Positions 17,186 through 27,484 of a stretch of 64,000 bases of DNA are shown one piece after another. Every line of letters begins with the position of its first letter. The first letter of the stretch is position 1. The stretch is from Clostridia bacterium (GTDB lineage: Bacteria > Bacillota_A > Clostridia > Oscillospirales > Acutalibacteraceae), in NCBI GenBank assembly GCA_017397065.1, contig JAFQKE010000026.1, positions 17,871-81,870 of the forward strand. Direction: 5' to 3'. The notes below the pieces were generated by a model that was not told the origin of the DNA, did no database searches, and saw nothing but the letters and a program-made list of their open reading frames with translations. Made by a program: the position numbers and the translations under genes.

Positions 17186-20100
17186 TTAAAATTGCTCTAG
17201 ATATTTAGGGATATTAGCAATAGATATCTTTTTAAAACCAAGTTTTTCGTAATTAAGACTTCCGTTTTCCCAATAATAACGAATCCAGCCATATGGTTCA
17301 CGGATTTCGTGGCTTAAATCCTGAAACGTTTCATCATTTACACACTCATATTTTGAATTACCAAGGATCTCTACTGTTCCATCTGCAGCAATAACAGGGG
17401 CATTTTTGACAGCATTAGCAAATACAGTAGCAATATTATCATAATGGTAATCTAAATGGCCTGCATTACAACCAAATAATGCCAACCCTTTCATCTCCTT
17501 TTCTGCTAGTTTATTTTTATCTTTTAATTCTTCACGTGTCAAGGTAAAAATACTTGCACTAGGGAAAGGCGCACCACTTATATCAAATGGCGAGGCATGT
17601 ATATGTAAGAAAACAAAATCCACTTCTGCTTTATACCCGTTGAATTCACCAATAGAATTCCAAGCATCAAAAAAATCCTGATCTGTTATGATACTTTTAT
17701 GTTCAATTCTTGCAGTATCTCCATTATAATATTTGTCTGCTAATACTTGTATATCATCTAGCATATATTCGTCCCAAATAGACAAATTAATAATATAACT
17801 AACGTTATTTTTAACCGTGAGGGTATATTCAGCTTTAACAGAAGGATCGCGTTTTGAATAAACGGTTATTTTAGTAGTACCTATATTTTTAGCAGTTATT
17901 GTTCCATCATTATTAACATACGCAATATCTGGATTTTCTGTTTCCCAAACAAAATTAGTGGAAGAACCCGAAGGTAAAGAAATTGGCATCAATTTCTTTT
18001 GTTGGCTTGAGTTTAGAGTTCCGCTGGCTTCAACAAAAAAGATTTTTGTTGGAGCTGGTAAGTCCACCTCAAAAACAACCTGCCAAGAAACATCGGGATA
18101 TTTTTCAAGCTTTGCTGTAATTGCAACAATTCCGGTACCAACCGGAGTTACAAGACCATTATCAACGGTTGCTACACTACTGTTATTAGTCTCCCAAACG
18201 ACGGTTTTATTATCACCGTCATACGTTCCAACATCGGCGGTTAAATTTACAGTTTTGCCAATTGTAAGCTCGGTAGAATCGTAACCGTCTACCCAAATCC
18301 ATTGGTTTCTCACATTCAGTGTAAAGGAGCTGGTTGTATAGGTATGGTTTTTATAGGTTACCTTTAGTGCAATTACAACAAATCCGCTAGATTTAGCAGT
18401 AATTTTTCCTGTTGAATCTATTGTTGCCATAGAACTGTTTTTTGAAACCCATTCTACCGTAACATCTTTTGGATCACTAACATAGGTTAATTGGTGCGTT
18501 CCGCCAACATAGAGTTCACGTCTTTCCGGCTTATTTTCAATGGTGGCTGATGGTTTTTTTACATTTATTACATAATTTGTGCTTGCGGGTTTACCATCAA
18601 TTTTCGCACCTATTTCAATAGCTCCTGCTTTTTTTACACGCAGTTTCATATTGCCTTTTTCTATAGCACCTATGAATTCTACGCTATCGGAACCACCCTT
18701 GTTTACATACCAATCAATTTCTTTGTAATACGCATTTGCTGGATTTGTTTTTACTTCAAGAACGCCATGATCCCATATATATGCGGTTTTATCTGCAAAT
18801 GAAGGATAATCAGAGTGATTAACAATCTCAAAATTATTTATCGGTATTTTGTCAACATAAAGCCAAAAGCCATCCATATCACTACTGGCAGGATCGAGTG
18901 ATTCTGCATTTATCCAAACCAAGCCTTCGCTTACTCCGGTAATAGCAACATGTGCTTTGGTATAGTCGTACTCAACCGTTGCGATGCTTTCATCGCTTGA
19001 AGACCATTCTGCACCACAGGAGGTTCTTACCCATTCACTATCATTATCTGAATATTTTTGGAATGCTAATACGTTTAGACCTTCATACACCTGACCTAAT
19101 GCTATCGTATTATTTGTTGGTATGCCGAATATAGTCAAGCCCTCAAGTATATGTAATTTAATGCTTGACAAGATTTCTCCACGATACCAAGCGTAAATTG
19201 TAATACTACCTAATTCAAGAGCGGTTATTGTCCTACCATTAATTTGAACTTTATCAGTATCGGTTGTACTTAAACATATATCGCTATTATTTGTTAAAAG
19301 GAAAGATTTACCACAATATATTTGCTCATCTTGAAGATAATTCCATTCTACAGGTTCTATAACAGTAATGGAATATTCGTATAATTCTACACCCTCAAAA
19401 GCAGTGGTGCCTATATAAATTTTTGTTGTACCTGATTCTAAGGCAGTAATTTTGCCGTTACCATCTGTTGATACAACTGATGTATCTTCAATGTATGATA
19501 TAAATTCGCAAGAAGAAGGGTCGATTAACTGATGCGAATCACCAACAATAAGATAATCGTTATTCGGAGCATTAAATGGATAAGTATAATTTACATTAAC
19601 CGTAATTTCTTTATAAATGCTAGGGTTATTATACGCCATTAACCTTACAATCGCTGTACCTGCTGATAAAGCGGTAAGTCTATAAGTAACCGATTTATCG
19701 GGAGACGATGTGTCAGAAATCGCAACAACGCTAACTACTTCCGGATTAAATGATGTACATACCGTTCTTTTATCGGTAGCCTCTATTGGTAAAACGAAAC
19801 CGGAAAATTCTACAGTATCACCAATGCTTAAAGAGGAAATAGAAGAATCTGTAGCAAAATCAACCGCTATTACTTCGGTTACGGGTACAGTTAACGTAAC
19901 TGTGTCTATAACATCACCATACACCGCATAGATAATAGCGGTGCCGGTTGAATTGGCGGTTAAAACACCTTGGGGATCAACCGAAATAATGCTATCATCA
20001 CTACTCGACCAAGTAACGTTAGAATACTGCTCAACAAAATCTTTATCGGTGGCGTTATCGGGGCCAACCTCAAAATCCAGCTGATGGGTTTCGCCTATTT

Positions 20101-21949
20101 CTAAAGAGTTATTCTCGGGACAGTTTGTAATATTTAATGTTTCTATAGGTATATTATACACTTCTAGGGTAAAACTGTCAACTATTTCGTTATTATCCGC
20201 CGAGCGAGCGGTTATTGTGGTTGTGCCAACGCCTGCCGCCCAGATATATCCATCGCTGTAATATGCGGCGGATTCATTAGTGCTTTCCCATATAACCTCG
20301 CCATTTGTTGCGTTTTCGGGATAAACGGTTGCACTAACCTCAAAGGCGTTACCGGTGCGGCGATATTCTAATCTTTCCTGCTTACCGGTTATCTCAACGC
20401 TTGTTACGGGGACATACTCGGTGTAGGTAAGGGAGAGATAGGGTGCGGTGCCGGTGGTGGAGCGTGAGGAATGGAAAACGAGGTTATCGTTCCACTGGCT
20501 TGCATCAAGATGGGCGGCGAGCTTAATGCCGAAGTTGGCCTCAGGGGTATTGTACCATTTTTCCACAAGGTGAGCAATCTCAAAACCAACTACCACGCCG
20601 TTATCCGCTCCCCCTCGGGAGACGCTTGCGGTGGCGGTAGAATAACCAACATCCTCGGGAGCGTTGTTAAAGGTTATTCTTTCGGCAACCTTGCCGGTTT
20701 GGTGGTTTTTCCAGTCCTCGGTCAGCTCATAAACGCCTAGCTCCATTTCCTCCCATCCGCCGGTGGTGGCTTTGGGCGAAAGGGTTAAGTATGCACTATC
20801 TATGCGGTAACTGTCATAGGGGATTTGGGGTAAATCGGTGAACTTCAGGTAGGTTTGCCAATAGTCACCCGGTGCAATCCATGCGGTGGTGCCAACCTTT
20901 AGCTGCTGCTCATAGCCGGTGTAGGAATCGCCGTAGCCCTCGCCCGAAAATGTATAGGAATCCTGTATGCCGCTGTTTACCGTAACGGTGGGGTCGATGG
21001 TTACAGGATAGGAGCGTTCCTTGGATTTTAGCCATTCATAGCTCGGCTTGTAGGTTAAAACATATTTACCGCCTTTATTTTTAAGGGTTGTTTTAATATC
21101 GTATGAATATTCATCGTTAGCATCAAACATATGGGGTGCAGGCATTGAGAATACCGGCTCGGCTCCCTTTACTTTGGATGATTCAAAAAAGTCGATGCTG
21201 TTATCCTTGTTTAAAACGGCGGTGAGACCGTCGGCAGTTATTTCATAGCTGTATTTTGTCTTTTTATCCGGAGCCTTGGTTAAAACTATACTCTCCTTAA
21301 CCTCGGTTGGGGTAACGTCATAGCGGAGGTTTGTATCGCTATAGGCGGCAGAGTATTCAACGGCGGATAACTGCTTGCTGTCCACCTCAAAAAGCTCGCC
21401 TGCCGTCATAAGTCTGCGGCGGTCTTTGGTTAGCTTTTCGGCCTTTTGCTTTTTATCGGTGTTCTTTTTTGCTTTGGAGTTTTTGGTCTCTAAAAGCTTG
21501 ATAGAGATTTTATTATTACCGTTTTTAATCTCCACCTCGGAGTCGCTTTCAAGCTCGGTAGGGAGATTTACAGTAAAGGGGCCTTTTTTGTTTTGGTAGA
21601 CCTCTTTACCCTCGGTGTTTTCGGTGATTTCAAGGTCTGAATCGATTTCCACCCATCTGCCGCCATCCTTAAAATGTATGGCGTTGGAGGAAACAACCGA
21701 TTCTAGTGTTCCATCAGATTTTAAGTAGGTTTTGCTGAACTCGGTGCGGTACTGCTCCAGCTCCATTATTACGGAGGTTATAACGGGGCTTTCTTCGGTC
21801 TGCTCAGCCGAAACAAAAATGCCGCTGAGTGGCAGGGATGTTAAAAGCAAAGTTAAAATGAGTGTAAGGGATATGCTTCGCAAAAAGAATTTGTGCTTTT
21901 TGAATGTACACTTTAATTTACTTCTTTGCTGTTTAAATATTTTTTTCAT
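17186..21949 (-). CDS. Secreted DNRLRE/Big2 repeat protein with C-terminal peptidase-like domain
   Basis: A 1587-residue surface or secreted protein. A signal peptide covers about residues 1-48. The N-terminal module (about 50-330, ending YPVTIDPTVTV) and the following DNRLRE domain (about 335-510) match those found in front of RHS/YD-type secreted proteins. Instead of YD repeats, many Big2 bacterial Ig-like domains follow (about 515-1370, recurring V(T/S)WSS.(D/N)..IATV and GT..I.A motifs). The last about 200 residues carry VDFVFLHIHASPFDISG and LALFGCNAGHLD, a His...Gly-Cys pattern like caspase/gingipain-like (clan CD) or DUF4347 domains. There is no LPXTG. Function as a polymorphic toxin is inferred. 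Confidence 0.75.
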   Translation of the reverse strand: MKKIFKQQRSKLKCTFKKHKFFLRSISLTLILTLLLTSLPLSGIFVSAEQTEESPVITSVIMELEQYRTEFSKTYLKSDGTLESVVSSNAIHFKDGGRWVEIDSDLEITENTEGKEVYQNKKGPFTVNLPTELESDSEVEIKNGNNKISIKLLETKNSKAKKNTDKKQKAEKLTKDRRRLMTAGELFEVDSKQLSAVEYSAAYSDTNLRYDVTPTEVKESIVLTKAPDKKTKYSYEITADGLTAVLNKDNSIDFFESSKVKGAEPVFSMPAPHMFDANDEYSYDIKTTLKNKGGKYVLTYKPSYEWLKSKERSYPVTIDPTVTVNSGIQDSYTFSGEGYGDSYTGYEQQLKVGTTAWIAPGDYWQTYLKFTDLPQIPYDSYRIDSAYLTLSPKATTGGWEEMELGVYELTEDWKNHQTGKVAERITFNNAPEDVGYSTATASVSRGGADNGVVVGFEIAHLVEKWYNTPEANFGIKLAAHLDASQWNDNLVFHSSRSTTGTAPYLSLTYTEYVPVTSVEITGKQERLEYRRTGNAFEVSATVYPENATNGEVIWESTNESAAYYSDGYIWAAGVGTTTITARSADNNEIVDSFTLEVYNIPIETLNITNCPENNSLEIGETHQLDFEVGPDNATDKDFVEQYSNVTWSSSDDSIISVDPQGVLTANSTGTAIIYAVYGDVIDTVTLTVPVTEVIAVDFATDSSISSLSIGDTVEFSGFVLPIEATDKRTVCTSFNPEVVSVVAISDTSSPDKSVTYRLTALSAGTAIVRLMAYNNPSIYKEITVNVNYTYPFNAPNNDYLIVGDSHQLIDPSSCEFISYIEDTSVVSTDGNGKITALESGTTKIYIGTTAFEGVELYEYSITVIEPVEWNYLQDEQIYCGKSFLLTNNSDICLSTTDTDKVQINGRTITALELGSITIYAWYRGEILSSIKLHILEGLTIFGIPTNNTIALGQVYEGLNVLAFQKYSDNDSEWVRTSCGAEWSSSDESIATVEYDYTKAHVAITGVSEGLVWINAESLDPASSDMDGFWLYVDKIPINNFEIVNHSDYPSFADKTAYIWDHGVLEVKTNPANAYYKEIDWYVNKGGSDSVEFIGAIEKGNMKLRVKKAGAIEIGAKIDGKPASTNYVINVKKPSATIENKPERRELYVGGTHQLTYVSDPKDVTVEWVSKNSSMATIDSTGKITAKSSGFVVIALKVTYKNHTYTTSSFTLNVRNQWIWVDGYDSTELTIGKTVNLTADVGTYDGDNKTVVWETNNSSVATVDNGLVTPVGTGIVAITAKLEKYPDVSWQVVFEVDLPAPTKIFFVEASGTLNSSQQKKLMPISLPSGSSTNFVWETENPDIAYVNNDGTITAKNIGTTKITVYSKRDPSVKAEYTLTVKNNVSYIINLSIWDEYMLDDIQVLADKYYNGDTARIEHKSIITDQDFFDAWNSIGEFNGYKAEVDFVFLHIHASPFDISGAPFPSASIFTLTREELKDKNKLAEKEMKGLALFGCNAGHLDYHYDNIATVFANAVKNAPVIAADGTVEILGNSKYECVNDETFQDLSHEIREPYGWIRYYWENGSLNYEKLGFKKISIANIPKYLEQF

Positions 21950-22153
21950 TAAAATTCCTCCTAAAAATATTGAAAATGCATTTTCTAAGAGGATTATAAC
22001 TCGAAAATTTCAGATTGTCAAATCGTCAATTGTGAAAATATTTCGACATTTTTGGTTATTTTGGATAAAATGTTTTAAAATTTGATTTTTTTCGACAAAA
22101 TTCCTTGTAGAAAAATGTCGAAACAGACCTTATTTTAAAATTTCAGTTTACAA

Positions 22154-22327
22154 AAATTTTACAATTAAAAATGCATATTTTGGGAATAAGTATTTAAAAG
22201 AAAAAGTAAGCATTACCCTTGACTGGGATGTAATCGAAAAAATCAAAAAATTAGCCGAGCAAGATGACTGCTTTTTTCACAATATATAAATATAGTTTTA
22301 AAAGAGCATTTGAATAACAAAAAATAA
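22154..22327 (+). pseudogene. Frameshifted ribbon-helix-helix (CopG/Arc-type) protein
   Basis: One frame reads KEKVSITLDWDVIEKIKKLA followed by EQDDCFF. After a run of Ts (about 22272-22277) the next frame continues SQYINIVLKEHLNNKK and stops at 22327. Joined, these give a normal RHH DNA-binding domain as found in antitoxins. No intact start codon is visible upstream. Single-base frameshift in a homopolymer; a sequencing error cannot be excluded. Confidence 0.6.
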
Positions 22328-22401
22328 TATTCTTTTATGTTTGAATAGCAAAAAGCGATAAAACCGCTGACTTTCGGTTTTATCACTTTTTATAACATAA
22401 T

Positions 22402-25400
22402 TTAATTTCTGGTATCACACTCAACCTCTTCACGCTCAGAGGTTAAAGGAGTGTAAACATAAACATCGCTGAGTTTTTGGGTTTTTGCACCTAAATCCTT
22501 AAGGAAATATTCGGGCTCGCCTGCATTCTCACCATTAAAGGCAAAAACAAACTCAAAATCGTGAGGCTCAAAGTCCAACTCTCTTTCGGGGTTAGGGCCA
22601 CAGGAATGGCTGCCGAGAGCTCGCATTTTATAATCGATATAAAGATAGTTGTTATCTTTATCCTCTGATAAATCGCTCTTGTGGCGAGCATTTCTTAAAT
22701 CCTCCAATTGCCAAGGATGGTAGGAGAACTGAAAGCTCTCATTTCCGTAAACGGTAAAGCTATGCTCGCCGTTTTTAATTTGTGCGTATCTTGTATCCCC
22801 TCTGTTACCCGTTTCCTGAGGCACATCAAACTCAAAATTCATTTTATCCAAGGGGAGCTCATAAACACCAACGGGAGCGTTGCCAACAGTATCATCATAA
22901 TTTTGATCCGCACCTCTGCCAAACCACTTAACGGTGTTTAAATCCTTGCCTAGCTTAAACATAACGCCAAAACGAGGCAGTCTTGGGGTAAGCGGGTCGA
23001 TATTATCCTTTGTGTCATACTGTATGCAAGGCATCTCACCAAAAGGCTTTACAATCATATTAGATACAATAAGTCCATCGGCAAAAATGTTGTATTTAAG
23101 CTCTAAATTAAAGCCTGTGTAGTTGCAGTCATATGTGAGCACCGAATCGGCACTTATTTGCAACGATGTCTCAAGCCTTTCCACCTCTGTTTTAAGGGTG
23201 AAAATACGCATTTTATGAAGTCTTGTGCGCTCCCATTCGCCTATCCAACGAGAAAATACACCCACGATTCCATCATTATCGGTTTCGGCACGATGGGTTA
23301 CAATCCGAGCAGGCTCATTAAAATAAACCCTGCCGTTTTTCTCATAAAATGTTGGCATTCCGTTTGCAAAGGACACCTTGAAATTACCACCGCAAACGGT
23401 TACTTGGTCATCATTAACCGAATATTCGCAGTCGAACTTTGAGTGGGCGATTTCTGATTTTTCTTCATTTGCTTCAAGCTCAAACTGCATAAATGAGATG
23501 GTTTCATCGCCCTTTAAGATACTGAAGTTCACAAAGCAGTCGTGCCCCTTATATTCAGGGTTAAAATCCACTTCTGTTTTACTAAACGGAGCAACAAAAG
23601 GCATAGGCTCCGCCTTTTTTGAATAGCTTTTTCCATCACAAAGAATCTCTGTAACAAGGTCTAGCCCCTCGGTTGTGGCAAAGCTTTGAATATTGTGGAA
23701 TGTGAGCTTTTTGTTACTGTATTCCATTCGTATGGGAGCATAAACCCATTTAAGCTCAAAAAAGGTGGGCTTAGGGGTGCCGTCCGAACGGCAATAGCCA
23801 TCAAGTGTAAAGTTGGTCCAATGGTTTGTATCGTGAAAATCTCCGCCGTACAGATAATCTACACTGCCGTCGGGATTTTCTCTTTCCATACCGTGGTTTC
23901 TAAACTCCCAAGCAAAACCGCCCATATACTCATCGTGATTTATAACAAAATCCCAAAGATTTTTAAGATTTCCCGGACTGTTTCCCATTGCGTGGGCATA
24001 TTCCAAAAGGCATATGGGGAGATTTTTATTTTCAGGCTGATTGCGGTGCACCTCTAATTTATAAAGGCTTGGATATCCAACCACGCTGAAATCCTGAGTG
24101 CTGCGATCGGGGGCATGATACTGTACCGGCTTTTTGTCCTTACGGTTTCTGTAATAATCAGCACAAATTTCAACATTTTCACCGGTGCCAATCTCATTAC
24201 CGACCGACCATATAACAATGCAGGTTTCGTTTTTATCACGCTCGGCTGTGCGTACAGTTCTGTCCATATAGGCAGAAAGCCACTCTTTCTCCTTGCTGAG
24301 ATAGCCCTGATCACCCGTAGCCGAACAGCCGTGGCTCTCTAAATCGGCCTCGTCCATTACATAAATTCCAAGCTCGCTTGCGAACTCATAAAATGCGGGA
24401 TTGTTGGGATAGTGAGCACAACGGATTGCATTTATATTGTTAGATTTTATAAGCTCTAAATCGGCACGCACCTGCTCAGCGGTAATGCTTCTGCCGTTTT
24501 TGGCATTATTTTCGTGACGGCAGATGCCTCTGAGAATGGTCTTTTTGCCGTTTACCCTAAACTCACGACCAACAATTTCACTAAACACAAAGCCTACCCT
24601 TTTGCTATGAATTTCGGTAACGGCTCCGTCTGCTAAAAGCTCCAATGTCAAATCAAAAAGATTAGGCTCCTCGGCCGACCAAAGAGGTAAATCCCCTCTT
24701 TGGGCTTCAAAATTAAGCGATTTGTTTTTAAAGGGGATAACCACACTTTCACCATTCCATGTGATGCGAGCAGATGCATTTTCGCCGGCCTCAAAAAGGG
24801 TGGCGGTAAGGGTTAATTTTTCGGTATTTGTAATAATCTCCCAATCCCAAAGGGCGGTTTTGGGGGTGAAAATTATGTAAACATCCCTGAAAATTCCGTT
24901 TGCCATAAGCATATCCTGATTCTCTAAATAGCTAGAATCAGAATAGGTGTAAACCTTTACAGCGATTGAGTTTTCACCCTCTCGGAGAAGAGGGGTGATA
25001 TCAAATTCGGCAGGTAGGCGGCTCCCCTTGGAAAAGCCCACAAACTCGCCGTTTATATAAACGTAAAAGGCGTTATCTACACCCTCAAAATGAAGTGTAG
25101 CCCTGTTTTGTGCATTTTTATTTGAAATGGTGAATTTTCTGCGATAACAGCCAACCGGATTTACCTTTAAAATATGGGGCGGCATAAACTGAAAGGGATA
25201 ACGCACGTTTGGATAGGTGCATTCGGCATAGCCTCTGAACTGCCACATTGAGGGAACATCAATCAAATCCCAATCGCTATCATCAAAATCCTCACGCTCA
25301 AAATTTTCGGGGGCAGATTTTTTAAAAAGAGCAAAATTCCAATCTCCGTTCAAGGAAAAAAGTCTATCCGACTGCTCTTTATTGTGATAGTAAACACCAA

Positions 25401-25536
25401 ATTTGCCTGCCGGCACTATGGTTGACCTTGGTGCAAGGCGGTTCATTTGCAAAATGTTAGGATTGCAAAGCTCCTCCGGCAGACTAACCGGCATAGAAAT
25501 ATCGGTTGGGAAAAACTCGTTTTTTCTGATTCTCAT
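22402..25536 (-). CDS. Beta-galactosidase, glycoside hydrolase family 2
   Basis: A 1044-residue LacZ-type enzyme, the usual length of the family. Jelly-roll and Ig-like domains precede the TIM barrel. The acid/base region is IWSVGNEIGTGENVE and the nucleophile region CLLEYAHAMGNSPGNLKNL. A C-terminal small-chain domain (Bgal_small_N) includes PCIQYDT and RNARHKSDL. There is no signal peptide, so it acts in the cytoplasm on imported beta-galactosides. It starts 2 bases after the stop of the EamA transporter gene upstream, so the two share a transcript. Confidence 0.93.
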   Translation of the reverse strand: MRIRKNEFFPTDISMPVSLPEELCNPNILQMNRLAPRSTIVPAGKFGVYYHNKEQSDRLFSLNGDWNFALFKKSAPENFEREDFDDSDWDLIDVPSMWQFRGYAECTYPNVRYPFQFMPPHILKVNPVGCYRRKFTISNKNAQNRATLHFEGVDNAFYVYINGEFVGFSKGSRLPAEFDITPLLREGENSIAVKVYTYSDSSYLENQDMLMANGIFRDVYIIFTPKTALWDWEIITNTEKLTLTATLFEAGENASARITWNGESVVIPFKNKSLNFEAQRGDLPLWSAEEPNLFDLTLELLADGAVTEIHSKRVGFVFSEIVGREFRVNGKKTILRGICRHENNAKNGRSITAEQVRADLELIKSNNINAIRCAHYPNNPAFYEFASELGIYVMDEADLESHGCSATGDQGYLSKEKEWLSAYMDRTVRTAERDKNETCIVIWSVGNEIGTGENVEICADYYRNRKDKKPVQYHAPDRSTQDFSVVGYPSLYKLEVHRNQPENKNLPICLLEYAHAMGNSPGNLKNLWDFVINHDEYMGGFAWEFRNHGMERENPDGSVDYLYGGDFHDTNHWTNFTLDGYCRSDGTPKPTFFELKWVYAPIRMEYSNKKLTFHNIQSFATTEGLDLVTEILCDGKSYSKKAEPMPFVAPFSKTEVDFNPEYKGHDCFVNFSILKGDETISFMQFELEANEEKSEIAHSKFDCEYSVNDDQVTVCGGNFKVSFANGMPTFYEKNGRVYFNEPARIVTHRAETDNDGIVGVFSRWIGEWERTRLHKMRIFTLKTEVERLETSLQISADSVLTYDCNYTGFNLELKYNIFADGLIVSNMIVKPFGEMPCIQYDTKDNIDPLTPRLPRFGVMFKLGKDLNTVKWFGRGADQNYDDTVGNAPVGVYELPLDKMNFEFDVPQETGNRGDTRYAQIKNGEHSFTVYGNESFQFSYHPWQLEDLRNARHKSDLSEDKDNNYLYIDYKMRALGSHSCGPNPERELDFEPHDFEFVFAFNGENAGEPEYFLKDLGAKTQKLSDVYVYTPLTSEREEVECDTRN

Positions 25537-25538
25537 TT

Positions 25539-26468
25539 TTATACTTCCTTTCTTTTAAAGGATTTAAAATCGAACTGTGCCAAAATAACTGCAACAAACA
25601 TTAAAACGCAGCCTACAATCTCTTTTGGCTCCATAATTTCGCCGAAAACGGCACCCGAAAGCACGGCGAACACCGATTCCAGACTCATAAGCACCGAAGC
25701 CACCGCCGGCTTTGTGTTCTTTTGAGCAACAATTTGCAAGGTATATGCCACTCCGCTAGAAAGAAGTCCGGCATATAAAATGGGAACAATATCCTTTAAT
25801 ATTTCACCAAAATCGGGTGATTCAAAAATAAATGCAAAAATCGTGCCAAGCACAGCGCTCACCAAAAACTGCAAGGCCGATAGCTTTACGCCGTTTACAA
25901 AGGGAGAAAATTTATCTATAACCAAAATGTGAGCGGTAAAGCCAATTGCACAGATAAACAAAATCAAGTCTGCAGGGTGAACCTCAAATCCGCTTTTCAC
26001 ACATAGCAGGTACATACCAACCGTTGCAACCGTAACACTTATCCAGATATTCAGTCCGGCTTTTTTCTTTAAAAACAGTCCTGCGATGGGCACCAATACT
26101 ATATAAAGTGCGGTTATAAAGCCCGATTTTCCGGCAGCGGCACCGTCTTTTGGATAAAGGAATATTCCATACTGCTGAAGTGATGCGGCAATAAACAAAA
26201 TAACACCGCATATTATGCCGCCTAAGGTCTCCTTTTTGGAGTAAGAAAGCACCTTAAAATCTTTAGGAAGCAGGCCTTTTTTCTTTGAAAAAATATCAAT
26301 AACGGCTATAACCGGCACTAAAACCAAAGCACCTATGTAGTTTCGGCTGGCTATAAAGGTAAAGGGTTCAATCGTGGCTTTATCCTGCGCCACAAAGGTA
26401 GAGCCCCATATAAAGGCGGCAAGCAAAAGCATTAAGCTGCCGCTAAGCCCGGATTTATTTTTAAGCAT
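25539..26468 (-). CDS. EamA/DMT-family transporter
   Basis: A 309-residue protein with about ten hydrophobic segments in two tandem EamA repeats (first from GSLMLLLAAFIWGSTFVAQD, second with LLSSGVAYTLQIVAQKNTKP). Members export amino acids or other metabolites; the substrate here is unknown. It is directly upstream of the GH2 gene with a 2-base gap, but a link to sugar transport is not supported by the family. Confidence 0.88.
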   Translation of the reverse strand: MLKNKSGLSGSLMLLLAAFIWGSTFVAQDKATIEPFTFIASRNYIGALVLVPVIAVIDIFSKKKGLLPKDFKVLSYSKKETLGGIICGVILFIAASLQQYGIFLYPKDGAAAGKSGFITALYIVLVPIAGLFLKKKAGLNIWISVTVATVGMYLLCVKSGFEVHPADLILFICAIGFTAHILVIDKFSPFVNGVKLSALQFLVSAVLGTIFAFIFESPDFGEILKDIVPILYAGLLSSGVAYTLQIVAQKNTKPAVASVLMSLESVFAVLSGAVFGEIMEPKEIVGCVLMFVAVILAQFDFKSFKRKEV

Positions 26469-26620
26469 AAATTTCTCCTTTAACTAATGTCTCACAAAAG
26501 TATACCATATATTTATTTTAATAACAATAAGTATTTTGCATTTTTTACTATACTTTTAACATAAATTGTGATAGAATAAATTAACAAGATTTTTCACCGA
26601 TTTAACAGGAGGCTTCTGCT

Positions 26621-27466
26621 ATGATTTTAGATATTTTAAAATCAATAATCTACGGAATTGTTGAAGGTATTACCGAATGGCTGCCCATAAGCAGTACCGG
26701 ACACCTTATTTTACTTGAGGACATTATACCCTTTAAAAGTGTGCAAAATTCCGCCGCTTTTTCTGAAATGTATGATGTTGTAATTCAGCTTGGTGCAATT
26801 ATTGCCGTTCTTCTTTTGTTCTTCAAAAAGCTGTGGCCTTTTCAGAATAAACCAAATCTTCAAGGTGCCGACCGATATATAAACTTTAAATCGGTTAATT
26901 TGTGGCTCAAGGTTTTGGTAGCATCGCTCCCCTCCGCCATAATCGGCTTACCTCTTGACGATTTTTTAGACAAACACCTTTATAACAAGACCACAGTTTC
27001 CATAACCCTTGTTTTATACGGCATTTTATTCATTTTAGTAGAAAGATACAACGAATCACGCAAACCAAAAATAAATAAAACAAGTGAAATAACCTTTGCA
27101 ACCGCCGCCCTGATAGGCTGCTTTCAGATGTTAGCACTAATCCCCGGCACATCACGCTCGGGAGCTACCATTCTCGGTGCGATTCTTATAGGCCTTTCAC
27201 GTCCTGCCGCCGCAGAATTCAGCTTTTTCCTTGCAATCCCCACAATGGTGGGTGCAAGCCTTTTAAAGATAGTAAAATTCTTATCCGAAAACTCTTTCAG
27301 CGGTTCAGAGCTTGGTATTCTTTTGGTTGGAATGCTAGTTTCGTTTGCGGTTTCGGTGCTTGCAATACGTGGACTTATGGCATACGTTAAGAAAAAGGAT
27401 TTCTCGTTCTTTGGATATTATCGCATAGCCCTGGGTGCTATTGTTTTAGCTTTTGTAATACTCTAA
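26621..27466 (+). CDS. uppP: Undecaprenyl-diphosphatase
   Basis: A 281-residue integral membrane BacA/UppP protein that recycles undecaprenyl pyrophosphate for cell-wall synthesis and gives bacitracin tolerance. Both signature regions are present: (E)GITEWLPISSTGHL near residue 20 and ALIPGTSRSGATILGA near 175. Ribosome binding site AGGAGG precedes the start. It is divergent from the EamA gene and 18 bases upstream of the rhamnosidase. Confidence 0.95.
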   Translation: MILDILKSIIYGIVEGITEWLPISSTGHLILLEDIIPFKSVQNSAAFSEMYDVVIQLGAIIAVLLLFFKKLWPFQNKPNLQGADRYINFKSVNLWLKVLVASLPSAIIGLPLDDFLDKHLYNKTTVSITLVLYGILFILVERYNESRKPKINKTSEITFATAALIGCFQMLALIPGTSRSGATILGAILIGLSRPAAAEFSFFLAIPTMVGASLLKIVKFLSENSFSGSELGILLVGMLVSFAVSVLAIRGLMAYVKKKDFSFFGYYRIALGAIVLAFVIL

Positions 27467-27484
27467 ACTAAGGATAGATAAACT

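Noticed and set aside
17186..21949. LPXTG sortase-anchored adhesin
   Set aside because: There is no LPXTG, hydrophobic segment or basic tail at the C-terminus. The protein ends in a globular peptidase-like domain.
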